In this document: piece by piece, positions 1 to 7,211 of the stretch
Layout of the letters: the number at the start of each line of letters is the position of its first letter
Position numbering within the stretch: position 1 is the first letter of the stretch
Assembly: GCA_963803335.1 (NCBI GenBank)
Contig: CAWDME010000003.1
Span: forward strand, 1-64,000
DNA length: 64,000 nt
Direction: 5' to 3'
Source of the DNA: DASSUW01 sp963803335
GTDB lineage: Bacteria > Actinomycetota > Thermoleophilia > Solirubrobacterales > Solirubrobacteraceae
Notes under the pieces: generated by a model
Told to the model about the DNA's origin: nothing
Seen by the model: only the letters and a program-made list of their open reading frames with translations
The model's database searches: none
Position numbers and translations under genes: made by a program

Positions 1-61
1 AGCAGACCCGTCGGCATAGCTTGTCCATGGTGGGCCGTGCTACCCGGCCGGCGGCACGGCA

Positions 62-93
62 AGCGGGGCGCCGCTCCCCAACGGCGCCCCGCT
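62..93 (-). terminator. GC-rich hairpin downstream of the M23 peptidase gene
   Basis: A perfect 12-bp inverted repeat (arms 62-73 and 82-93, 8-nt loop) lies about 20 nt beyond the stop codon of the minus-strand peptidase gene. No T-run follows on either strand, so it would be a U-less terminator as often proposed for GC-rich actinobacteria. The rest of bases 1-111 shows no convincing gene. Confidence 0.65.
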
Positions 94-111
94 GCGTGAC
101 CCCTGCTTGGT

Positions 112-1833
112 CTACTGCCCCGCCGGAGCCGGGGCAGCCGTGCCGCCGGAGGCGGCGGCGTCGGCCGTGGCCGACGAGTCGGGCGCGGCGGCCGCCGCCG
201 GGGCCGGCGCGCTCGCCGAGGCGTCAGCGGCCGGCGCCGGGGCGGGCGCCTGCGTAGCCGGCACCGACGGTTCGGCCGTCGGCGCCGGGGCTTGGACGGC
301 CGGCGCTGCGGGAGCCGGTGCGGGTGCCGCGGGCGCCGTCTCCGCCCCGGCCTGAACCGCGGCGTCGGCCGCGGGCTGAGGCGCGGGCTGGGCCGGCTGA
401 GGCGCGGTCGGCGCCGGCTGAGGCGCGGTCTGCGCCGGCTGCGGGGCGGTCTCGGTCGCAGGCTGCGTCGGCGCGGTCGCCGCGGGAGCCGTCTCGGCCG
501 CAGGCTGCGTCGGCGCGGTCCCCGTCGGCGCGGTCTGAGCCGGCGCGATCTCCGCGCCCGCCTGGCCGGTGGTCTCCGCTGCGGGCTGAGCCGCCGTCGC
601 GGCGGGCTGCGTGCTCGCCGGCGTCGCCGTGGTGCCGCCGGTTGCCTCGCCGAACAGCGCGGCCTCGTCGGCCGCCGACGGGCCACCCGTGCCGCCCTCG
701 CCCGCGGGCAGCGGTGACTTGTTGGCCGTCGTCGCCTGGCCTTGCACCGTCTTCGCGCCGGTCAGGTACGGCGCCGGGTCGGTGGCCTTGCCGTCGAGCC
801 GGACCTCGAAGTGCACGTGCGGCCCGGTGCAGTTGCCGGTGCAGCCGACCTCGCCGATCTTCTGCCCGGCCTTGACGTAGTCGTTGACCGCGACGTCCCG
901 CTCGGAGAGGTGGGCGTAGCACGTGGTGGTCGCCCCGGCGTGCTGGATGCAGACCATCTCGCCGTAGCCGCTCTCCGTGCCGGAGATGCTCACCGTGCCG
1001 CAGTTGGCGGCCCGGACGGTGGTGCCGGTGGGCGCCGCGATGTCCTCGCCGCTGTGGATGTGATCGCCGCGGTCGTCGCCGTACGGGCTCGTCTCCGTGC
1101 CGTTGCTGACCGGCGTGACGATGCGGCCGTCGGACGTGCAGCCGCCGCTGCCCGACGTCGAGACCGGCGTCGACTGAACCGGAGCCGGGGCCGGCGCCGG
1201 CTCGGAGCCGTTGGACGGCGACGAGCTCTCGACCTCACCACGCAGCTGCACGCGGTCGCCGAGGTCCGGGCCGCCCGTCGGCGCCGAAGCCGGCTGCGTG
1301 CCCGCCGACGCCATAACGGTGTGGCCCGAGGACGACGACGACTCGCCGAAGTACTTCACCTGCACCCGGAACAGCTCCGCCCACGTGCGGGTGTCGACGA
1401 TGCCGGTCGCGCCCAGACCGTGCGCGATCTGGAACTGCTTCACCGCGCCCTCGGTCTGCGGGCCGAAGATGCCGTCCTCGATGACCCTCAGCTGCGCCTG
1501 GACGGCGGCCACGGCCTCGCCCGTGTCGCCGTACGACAACAGGTCCGTCGGCGTCTGGTGCGGCGCCGCCGCGCGTGCGGCGACCTCGGCCTTGCTCACG
1601 CCGGGATGCGACGAGGCCGCCGAAGCGGCCAGCGGCGCCGCGACGGGCGTGGCGAGGATGGCGGCCCCCGCCGCCAGCGTCGCGCCCTTCTGGCGCGGTG
1701 TGTTGCGCCGCGCACGGCGAGCGCGTTCCCGCCGCCGGTGCGACCGCGTCAGCGACCGCTCCCACAGCACGGCGGAGCCGAGATCACGTTCTGATCTCGG
1801 GTACGGATCCAGCTCGGATGGACGTGAGTCCAC
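112..1833 (-). CDS. Secreted or membrane-anchored M23 family metallopeptidase with peptidoglycan-binding domain
   Basis: Predicted cell-wall endopeptidase of 573 aa. Residues 45-73 hold a basic stretch followed by an Ala-rich hydrophobic segment, a signal peptide or anchor. Residues 95-155 are a PG_binding_1 repeat, including FGPQTEGAVKQFQ. Residues 250-355 are the M23 (LytM/lysostaphin) domain with zinc ligands H260 and D264 (HSGED) and the HxH pair H339/H341 in GPHVHFEV; H308 is a further conserved His. All key residues are present, so it should be active. Residues 365-573 are a low-complexity Ala/Pro/Thr/Gln tail, probably wall-spanning. The GTG start at 1833 has a good ribosome binding site (AAGGGAG, about 10 nt upstream). 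A c-di-AMP riboswitch precedes it, which fits control of wall hydrolysis. The substrate bond is unknown. Confidence 0.9.
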   Translation of the reverse strand: MDSRPSELDPYPRSERDLGSAVLWERSLTRSHRRRERARRARRNTPRQKGATLAAGAAILATPVAAPLAASAASSHPGVSKAEVAARAAAPHQTPTDLLSYGDTGEAVAAVQAQLRVIEDGIFGPQTEGAVKQFQIAHGLGATGIVDTRTWAELFRVQVKYFGESSSSSGHTVMASAGTQPASAPTGGPDLGDRVQLRGEVESSSPSNGSEPAPAPAPVQSTPVSTSGSGGCTSDGRIVTPVSNGTETSPYGDDRGDHIHSGEDIAAPTGTTVRAANCGTVSISGTESGYGEMVCIQHAGATTTCYAHLSERDVAVNDYVKAGQKIGEVGCTGNCTGPHVHFEVRLDGKATDPAPYLTGAKTVQGQATTANKSPLPAGEGGTGGPSAADEAALFGEATGGTTATPASTQPAATAAQPAAETTGQAGAEIAPAQTAPTGTAPTQPAAETAPAATAPTQPATETAPQPAQTAPQPAPTAPQPAQPAPQPAADAAVQAGAETAPAAPAPAPAAPAVQAPAPTAEPSVPATQAPAPAPAADASASAPAPAAAAAPDSSATADAAASGGTAAPAPAGQ

Positions 1834-1855
1834 GCTTGGTGCTCCCTTCCTTCTC

Positions 1856-2003
1856 TTCCGCCTCCGAGGTGAGCTGACGGGCTCGCGCGGAGAAGTCGCG
1901 CTACATCACCCTCCAGGTGACGATTCGCCCCTGCGGTCTACCGAGCCGCTTTGGGTCCCCCGGCCCGCGCCCCTGGGGGCACGGGTTCGGCCTTGCGGGA
2001 CAT
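1856..2003 (-). promoter_or_regulatory. c-di-AMP riboswitch (ydaO-yuaA type) in the leader of the M23 peptidase gene
   Basis: Read on the minus strand, the leader carries the conserved blocks of the ydaO family in order: GAACCCGTGCCCC, GGGGGACCC, GGGGCGAATC, AGGGTGAT and, closest to the gene, CCCGTCAGCTCACCTC (within 1860-1884), followed by GGAGGC that closes the outer stem. It lies between the stop of the GDPD gene (2034) and the peptidase start (1833). The family senses cyclic di-AMP and usually lowers expression of cell-wall hydrolases when the ligand is bound. The assignment is by eye from conserved blocks, not from a covariance model. Confidence 0.85.
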
Positions 2004-2033
2004 AAGAATGCACGATCGACCCGACAGTTGCGG

Positions 2034-3302
2034 TCATGGGTGCAGCCGGACGCGCGTGACGACCGGCTCGCCACGGGCTCCGCGCGTGGTCACCGAGACC
2101 GCCGCACGGACCGTGGCGCCGTGCTTGAGCCGCTTCCGGCCGGCCTTGCTCAGCGGCACCGTCACGCCCCCCGCCTTTACGCCCTGGTCGAGCGAGAACG
2201 TCTCGCGGCCGAGGAGCTTGCCGTCCGCCTTCACCCGCACCGTCCCCGAGTACGCCCGCGGCTCGACACCCCGCCGCTCGAGCGCGACTGCGAGCGATCC
2301 GTGCTTCACCGACGCGCGGCGGGCACGTACGGAGCACGGATCAACGCCGTCGCCATCCGGACGCACGACGTTCCCCGCCCGCAGCCTGCGCTCGAGCAGC
2401 TTGGGCTTCGCGGCCATGATGCCATCGACGCACATGCTCAGGAGCCGGTTGTAGACGCGCGCGTTCTCCTCGTCGTTGCTCAGCCAGACGTGCACCGCGT
2501 AGCCCGCGCGATGCGAGCGCAGCACCGAGTCCGGGGTCGTCACCGTGAGCGACTGGCCGCCGAACTGGTAAGTGATCGGGATTTGCAGCGCCACCACGCC
2601 GTCGCCCGGCGACGTGCCCCCAAGCAGGAAGCCGGCGATTCCGTTGACGCCCGGCGCGACGTCGACCTGCGGAACCTGCGCGTGGAAGCGGTCGACGGCG
2701 TCCTGGTTGAAGGAGACGACGATCAGGTCGCGGCGCTTCGTGTGCTTGAGCATCGTGGCCAGCAGGTCGGCGTTGTGCAGGAACGCCGCTTCGGCGTCGT
2801 CGCGCCCCTTGATCTCGATGTTGATCGGGGTGTGCGGGAACGCGTGCAGCACCTCGGCGAGCGTCGGGACCCGGAAGTCGTTGCGCGTGAAGCCCTTCGG
2901 CGGCTTGCGCGCGCCCGTGCGGATCCCTCGGAACGGGTAGCGCTTGGCCGGCAGCCCCGCCACCGCGTTGCGGCCGGGCACGAAGTTGTAGGCGGCGTCG
3001 AGCTGCCGCACCTGCGCGAGCGTGAGGTCGGTGAGGTAGCCCGTGCCGTTGGTCGTGCGGTCGACCTGCCAGTCGTGCATGACGACGAGCTGGTCGTCCT
3101 TCGTGGCGCTGACGTCGAGCTCGAGCATGTCCGCGCCGAGCGCGAGCGCCTTGCGGAACGAGTACATCGTGTTCGACGGGAACTCGGCCTCGCCGCCCTG
3201 ATGGGCCATGTTCATCACCCCGTCGCCGAGCCACCGGTTGGCGGCGGCGGCGGGGGCCGCGAGGAGAAGCGTCAGGGATGCGACGAGCAGGAGGAGGCGC
3301 AC
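2034..3302 (-). CDS. Secreted glycerophosphodiester phosphodiesterase family protein
   Basis: Predicted esterase that splits glycerophosphodiesters to sn-glycerol 3-phosphate and an alcohol; 422 aa. Residues 1-21 are a clear signal peptide ending in AAPAAAA. The GDPD barrel begins at once: the catalytic His region reads AHQGGE (H34), metal ligands are in ELDVS (E61, D63), and the second His lies in VVMHD (H76). The usual HRG is HQG here. Other family blocks are TNGTGYLTDLTLAQVRQLD and NIEIKG. The last about 90 residues form a beta-rich C-terminal domain outside the barrel. It lies upstream of the riboswitch-controlled peptidase gene on the same strand and is divergent from the RTX gene. Confidence 0.85.
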   Translation of the reverse strand: MRLLLLVASLTLLLAAPAAAANRWLGDGVMNMAHQGGEAEFPSNTMYSFRKALALGADMLELDVSATKDDQLVVMHDWQVDRTTNGTGYLTDLTLAQVRQLDAAYNFVPGRNAVAGLPAKRYPFRGIRTGARKPPKGFTRNDFRVPTLAEVLHAFPHTPINIEIKGRDDAEAAFLHNADLLATMLKHTKRRDLIVVSFNQDAVDRFHAQVPQVDVAPGVNGIAGFLLGGTSPGDGVVALQIPITYQFGGQSLTVTTPDSVLRSHRAGYAVHVWLSNDEENARVYNRLLSMCVDGIMAAKPKLLERRLRAGNVVRPDGDGVDPCSVRARRASVKHGSLAVALERRGVEPRAYSGTVRVKADGKLLGRETFSLDQGVKAGGVTVPLSKAGRKRLKHGATVRAAVSVTTRGARGEPVVTRVRLHP

Positions 3303-3349
3303 GGCGCGGGACTTTAGTCAGGCCCACCCCTGCCGAACGTCCTGGGGGT

Positions 3350-5065
3350 ATGCGCCTCGCCGCGTTGATCGCTTCTGCCGCCACCCTGCTCGCCGCCGCG
3401 CCCGCGCAGGCGGCGACGCTGAACATCAGCGCTGACGCGGGCCAGGCCAACCGCATCACGGTCAGCGGCACCGTCGCCGCCGTCACGGTCGCGGACGCCG
3501 GCACGACGTTGATCGCGAACGCCCCGGCGAGCGACCTCGTGATCGACCTCGGCGACGGTGACGACACGCTCACGATCACCGCGCCCGTCCCCGTCACCGT
3601 GATCGACGGACCGGGCGACGACCGCGTCGTCGGCGGCTCGGGCGCCGACACCTTCATCGCCTCCTCGGGGGCGGACACGTACTTCGGCGGCGGCGGGCAG
3701 GACCTCGTGTCCTACGCCGGCCGCGGCGGCGCCGTCAGCGCCGACAACGACAACGTGGCCGACGACGGCGCGGCCGGCGAGGCCGACAACGTCCGCAGCG
3801 ACGTCGAGCGGTTGACCGGCGGGGCCGGCAACGACGTCCTCGGCGGCAGCAGCGCCGCCAACGTCCTGACCGGCGGCGCCGGCGACGACCAGTTGCACGG
3901 CAACAGCGGCAACGACACGCTCGACGGCGGCTCCGGCACCGACGTGCTCGACGGCGGCAGCGGGTCCGACACGGCCGACTTCCGCTCCCGGACGGGAGCG
4001 CTGACGATCGACCTCGCGAGCTACACCTCGGTCGAGAACGCGCTGGGCGGCAGCGGCGACGACCGGCTCGTCGGCACGGCCGGCGCCAATCGACTCGACG
4101 GCGGCCCCGGCACCGACGTGCTCGACGGCGGCAGCGGCGCCGACGTGCTGACCGGCGGCGCCGGCTTCGACACGGCCGACTACCGCGCCCGCACGGCAAG
4201 CGTCGTCGCCGACATCGACGGCGCCGCCGACGACGGCGAGAGCGGCGAGCACGACCGCGTCGGCGTCGACATCGAGGGCCTGCTCGGCGGCAGCGGCGCC
4301 GACGGGCTCACCGGCAACGGCGGCGCGAACCGGATCGCCGGCGGACCCGGCGACGACACGCTCGCCGGCGGCGCGGGCGACGACGCGCTCTCCGGCGACG
4401 TCGGCAACGACACGCTGATCGGCGAGGCCGGCAACGACGTGCTGTCCGGCGCGCTCGGCAACGACACGCGCGCGGGCAGCGACGGCAGTGACACGCTCGA
4501 CGGCGGGGCCGGGGCCGACGCGCTGGCCGGCGATACCGGCCAGGACCGGCTGTTCGGCGCGACCGAGGCGGACGCGCTCGACGGCGGTCCGGGTGACGAC
4601 GCGCTCGACGGCGGCGCGGGCGGCGACGAGATCGCCGGCGGCGACGGCTGGGACACCGTCGACTACTCCGCGCGGCGCGACGCGCTCACGATCGACCTCG
4701 ACGACCGCAAGGACGACGGCGCCCGCGGTGAGCTCGACAACGTGCACGCGACGGTGGAGGTCGTCGTCGGCGGCGCGGCCGCCGACCGCCTCACCGGCGA
4801 CGGCGCCGAGAACTACCTGTACGGCAACGGCGGCGCCGACCGCCTCGACGGCCGCGGCGGCAACGACCGGCTCTTCGGCGGCGCCGGCAACGACACGATC
4901 ACCGGCGGCTCCGGAGCCGACGAGCTCAACGGCAGCTCTGGCCGCGACACGCTCAAGGCGCGCGACTCGCGCCGCGAGGCCGTGCGCTGCGGCAGCGGCC
5001 GCGACCGCGTGACCAGCGACAGCGTGGACATGCGCTTCCGCTGCGAGCGCCGGCGGCGTCGCTAG
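3350..5065 (+). CDS. Secreted calcium-binding RTX-repeat protein
   Basis: Protein of 571 aa from the ATG at 3350, which gives a typical signal peptide ending APAQA. Residues about 150-535 hold roughly 25 GGxGxDxLx nonapeptides that fold into Ca-binding beta-rolls. They are interrupted four times by a longer unit (pattern D-T-x-D-Y/F-x-x-R followed by an acidic loop such as DDGESGE). The C-terminus is basic with two Cys (RCGSGRDR and RFRCERR), a common ending for such actinobacterial proteins. No enzymatic domain is visible, so a structural or adhesive surface role is likely. Its stop codon shares the tetramer CTAG with the stop of the converging YqgE gene. Confidence 0.85.
   Translation: MRLAALIASAATLLAAAPAQAATLNISADAGQANRITVSGTVAAVTVADAGTTLIANAPASDLVIDLGDGDDTLTITAPVPVTVIDGPGDDRVVGGSGADTFIASSGADTYFGGGGQDLVSYAGRGGAVSADNDNVADDGAAGEADNVRSDVERLTGGAGNDVLGGSSAANVLTGGAGDDQLHGNSGNDTLDGGSGTDVLDGGSGSDTADFRSRTGALTIDLASYTSVENALGGSGDDRLVGTAGANRLDGGPGTDVLDGGSGADVLTGGAGFDTADYRARTASVVADIDGAADDGESGEHDRVGVDIEGLLGGSGADGLTGNGGANRIAGGPGDDTLAGGAGDDALSGDVGNDTLIGEAGNDVLSGALGNDTRAGSDGSDTLDGGAGADALAGDTGQDRLFGATEADALDGGPGDDALDGGAGGDEIAGGDGWDTVDYSARRDALTIDLDDRKDDGARGELDNVHATVEVVVGGAAADRLTGDGAENYLYGNGGADRLDGRGGNDRLFGGAGNDTITGGSGADELNGSSGRDTLKARDSRREAVRCGSGRDRVTSDSVDMRFRCERRRRR
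3810..4960 (+). repeat. Tandem 27-bp coding repeats for RTX nonapeptides
   Basis: The DNA repeats the theme GGCGGC-x-GGC-x-CGACxxGCTC, encoding GGxGxDxL nonapeptides, with spacing in multiples of 27 bp. It is coding repetition within the RTX gene, not an intergenic array; units diverge at most third positions. Confidence 0.8.
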
Positions 5066-5613
5066 TTGAGCGACGGGTCGAGCGGCATCGTCGAGAGCAG
5101 CGCGTAGCGGCGCCCCTTGCGCCGCAGGACCGTCGCCCACAGCCCCTGCGCGTCGTCGCTGAAGATCTCCTCGCGCAGCGGCGGCTCCACGATCCAGGCC
5201 TCCTCCTCCAGCTCGCCCTCGAGCTGGCCCGGCCCCCAGCCGGCGTGGCCGGCGAACACGCGCGCCCGGCGAATCGCGCCTTCAAGCGCCTCCGGGTCGT
5301 CGGCGTCGGTGCCGATGAAGCCGAGGTCGTCCTCGACCAGCGCGCCCGCCACGTCGGGGCGGTCGAACTCGGCCAGCACGATCACCGCCGTCTCCGCCAC
5401 CGGGCCGCCGACGTAGACCTGCTCCTCGTCACCGGTCAGCCACGCGAGGTCCGGCACCGCCTCGATCACCGTCGAGGCCGCCGGGCGGTTGAGCACGAGC
5501 CCCATCGCGCCCTCGTCGGTGTGCTCGGCGATCAGCACGACGGTACGCACGAAGTTGGGGTCCAGCAGCGTGGGCGAGGCGAGGAGCAGCTTTCCTCGCA
5601 GCGACTCTGCCAT
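5062..5613 (-). CDS. YqgE/AlgH family protein
   Basis: A 183-aa cytoplasmic protein of the YqgE/AlgH (UPF0301, DUF179) family. Recognised from the N-terminal block GKLLLASPTLLDPNF followed by FVRTVVLI and the block GAMGLVLNRP; the C-terminal block HAGWGPGQLEGE is also typical. Biochemical function is not established for the family. The start at 5613 lies only 17 bp from the divergent MoaD-like gene, so the two genes must share a very short promoter region. The stop TAG overlaps the RTX stop codon on the other strand. Confidence 0.9.
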   Translation of the reverse strand: MAESLRGKLLLASPTLLDPNFVRTVVLIAEHTDEGAMGLVLNRPAASTVIEAVPDLAWLTGDEEQVYVGGPVAETAVIVLAEFDRPDVAGALVEDDLGFIGTDADDPEALEGAIRRARVFAGHAGWGPGQLEGELEEEAWIVEPPLREEIFSDDAQGLWATVLRRKGRRYALLSTMPLDPSLN

Positions 5614-5630
5614 GGCCTTATTGTGATCAC

Positions 5631-5879
5631 ATGCGCGTCCGCGTCCGCCTCGGCGCTGGACTCAACCGCTTCGCGGACGCTCCCTTGCTGTCGATCGACC
5701 TCGCCGAAGGCGCCAGCGTGGACGACCTGCTCGAGGCCCTCGGGACCGAGCAGCCCGCCCTCGCCGGCGCCCTGCACTCGGCGCTGCCGGTGGTCGCCGG
5801 CACGCACGTCGAGCGCGACCAGCGGCTGCATGCGGGAGACGAGGTCGCACTGTTGATCCCTGTCGCCGGAGGAGCGTGA
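5631..5879 (+). CDS. MoaD/ThiS family ubiquitin-like sulfur-carrier protein
   Basis: An 82-aa beta-grasp protein of the MoaD/ThiS superfamily, with the motif AGDEVALLIPVAGG near the end. Family members carry sulfur as a C-terminal Gly-Gly thiocarboxylate. Here the chain ends GGA, so one Ala follows the Gly-Gly and would block adenylation unless removed. A TATTGT hexamer sits 6 nt before the ATG, a leaderless-type promoter. The last codons overlap the acetamidase/formamidase gene by 4 nt (GTGA), so the two are translationally coupled. No E1-like (MoeB/ThiF) or JAMM protease gene is seen nearby. The pathway served (molybdopterin, thiamine, cysteine or other) cannot be told from sequence. Confidence 0.8.
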   Translation: MRVRVRLGAGLNRFADAPLLSIDLAEGASVDDLLEALGTEQPALAGALHSALPVVAGTHVERDQRLHAGDEVALLIPVAGGA

Positions 5880-7201
5880 GCATCGTGGCCACCATCGAGA
5901 CCCGCCAGGCCCGCCAGACCGTGTTCGTCGACACGTTCACGGACGGCCTGCTCGGCCCGGACGTGCCGATGGCCGGCCCGGTCGCCGACGGCGGTCACAT
6001 CGTCGTCAACACGAGCCCCGGCTGCTGGGGGCCGATGATCACGCCGGCGATCCGCGGCGGTCACGAGGTGTGCACCCCGGTCGCCGTCGAGGGCGCGCAG
6101 GTCGGCGACGCGATCGCCATCCACATCCGCGACATCGAGGTCACCTCGCTCGCCACGGCGTCCGGCAACGACCAGACGATGGAGGGCCGCTTCAACGGCG
6201 ACCCGTACGTGGCGGCGGTGTGCGCGGAGTGCGGCACCGAGTGGCCCGAGACGCGGGTGGAGGGGATCGGCGAGACCGCCGTTCGCTGCGCCAACTGCGG
6301 CGCCGACGCCACGCCGTTCACGTTCACCAACGGCTACACGATCGCCTTCGACCCGACGCACACGGTCGGCGTCACCGTCAGCCGCGAGGCGGCGGAGGGC
6401 TTCGCGCACGACGCCGCGCGGATGGCCGCGCTGCCCGACAACTCGCGCCAGAACCCGATTCTGCTGTTCGCGCCGCACGACATCGTCGGCATGGCTGCGC
6501 GGCTGCGGCCGTTCATGGGCCAGCTCGGCACGTCGCCGTCGATCACGATCCCCGACTCGCACAACGCCGGCGACTTCGGCTCGTTCCTGGTCGGCGCGCC
6601 GCACAAGTTCGCGCTCACGCCCGCCGAGCTGACGCAGCACAAGACCGACGGGCACATGGACATCGATGCCGTGCGGCCGGGCGCGATCCTCGTCTGCCCG
6701 GTCAAGGTCGACGGCGGCGGCGTCTACCTCGGCGACATGCACGCTCTCCAGGGCGACGGCGAGATCGCCGGCCACACGTGCGACGTCTCCGGCACGGTCA
6801 CGCTCGAGGTCGAAGTGATCAAGGGCCTCGGCATCGACGGGCCGCTGCTGTTCCCGGTGCCCGAGGACCTGCCGTTCCTCGCCCGTCCGCTCAGCGAGGA
6901 GGAGCGCATGCGCGCGCTCGCGCTCGCTCGCCGCCACGGCGTGAGCGAGCTCGAGGAGACGCTGCCGATCTCCGTGGTTGGCACCGGTCCCGACCTCAAC
7001 TCGGCGACCGACAACGGGCTGGCGCGCGCCGGCGAGCTGCTCGGCATGACCGTGCCGGAGGTCAAGAACCGCGCGACGGTCACGGGCGCGATCGAGATCG
7101 GCCGCCACCCGGGCGTCGTGCAGGTCACGTTCCGGGCGCCGGTCGACCGGCTCGAGGCGCGCGGGCTGCTGTCCTACGCCCGCGAGCCCTACGCCGGATA
7201 G
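5876..7201 (+). CDS. Acetamidase/formamidase family protein with internal zinc-ribbon motif
   Basis: Protein of 441 aa in the FmdA/AmdA family, which hydrolyses formamide, acetamide or related short amides to ammonia and the acid. The family core is clear: TSPGCWGP near residue 50, CPVKVDGGGVYLGDMHALQGDGE and the following GHTCDVSG around 280-310. Residues 116-141 add two CxxC pairs (CAEC and CANC), a zinc-ribbon-like insert. The GTG start overlaps the MoaD-like stop by 4 nt. Its own stop TAG (7199-7201) also forms the first three bases of the probable -10 of the next gene. The real substrate is unknown; coupling to a sulfur carrier suggests something other than simple formamide use. Confidence 0.8.
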   Translation: MSIVATIETRQARQTVFVDTFTDGLLGPDVPMAGPVADGGHIVVNTSPGCWGPMITPAIRGGHEVCTPVAVEGAQVGDAIAIHIRDIEVTSLATASGNDQTMEGRFNGDPYVAAVCAECGTEWPETRVEGIGETAVRCANCGADATPFTFTNGYTIAFDPTHTVGVTVSREAAEGFAHDAARMAALPDNSRQNPILLFAPHDIVGMAARLRPFMGQLGTSPSITIPDSHNAGDFGSFLVGAPHKFALTPAELTQHKTDGHMDIDAVRPGAILVCPVKVDGGGVYLGDMHALQGDGEIAGHTCDVSGTVTLEVEVIKGLGIDGPLLFPVPEDLPFLARPLSEEERMRALALARRHGVSELEETLPISVVGTGPDLNSATDNGLARAGELLGMTVPEVKNRATVTGAIEIGRHPGVVQVTFRAPVDRLEARGLLSYAREPYAG

Positions 7202-7211
7202 GTTTCGCTCC

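Noticed and set aside
112..735. Possible frameshift or wrong frame in the Ala/Pro-rich end of the M23 gene
   Set aside because: The frame stays open with consistent GC bias and Pro-Ala-Thr-Gln repeats typical of wall-spanning linkers, and a terminator hairpin follows.
3810..4960. Regular DNA repeats that could suggest a CRISPR array or satellite
   Set aside because: Period is 27 bp, in frame, and encodes GGxGxD nonapeptides; there are no unique spacers.
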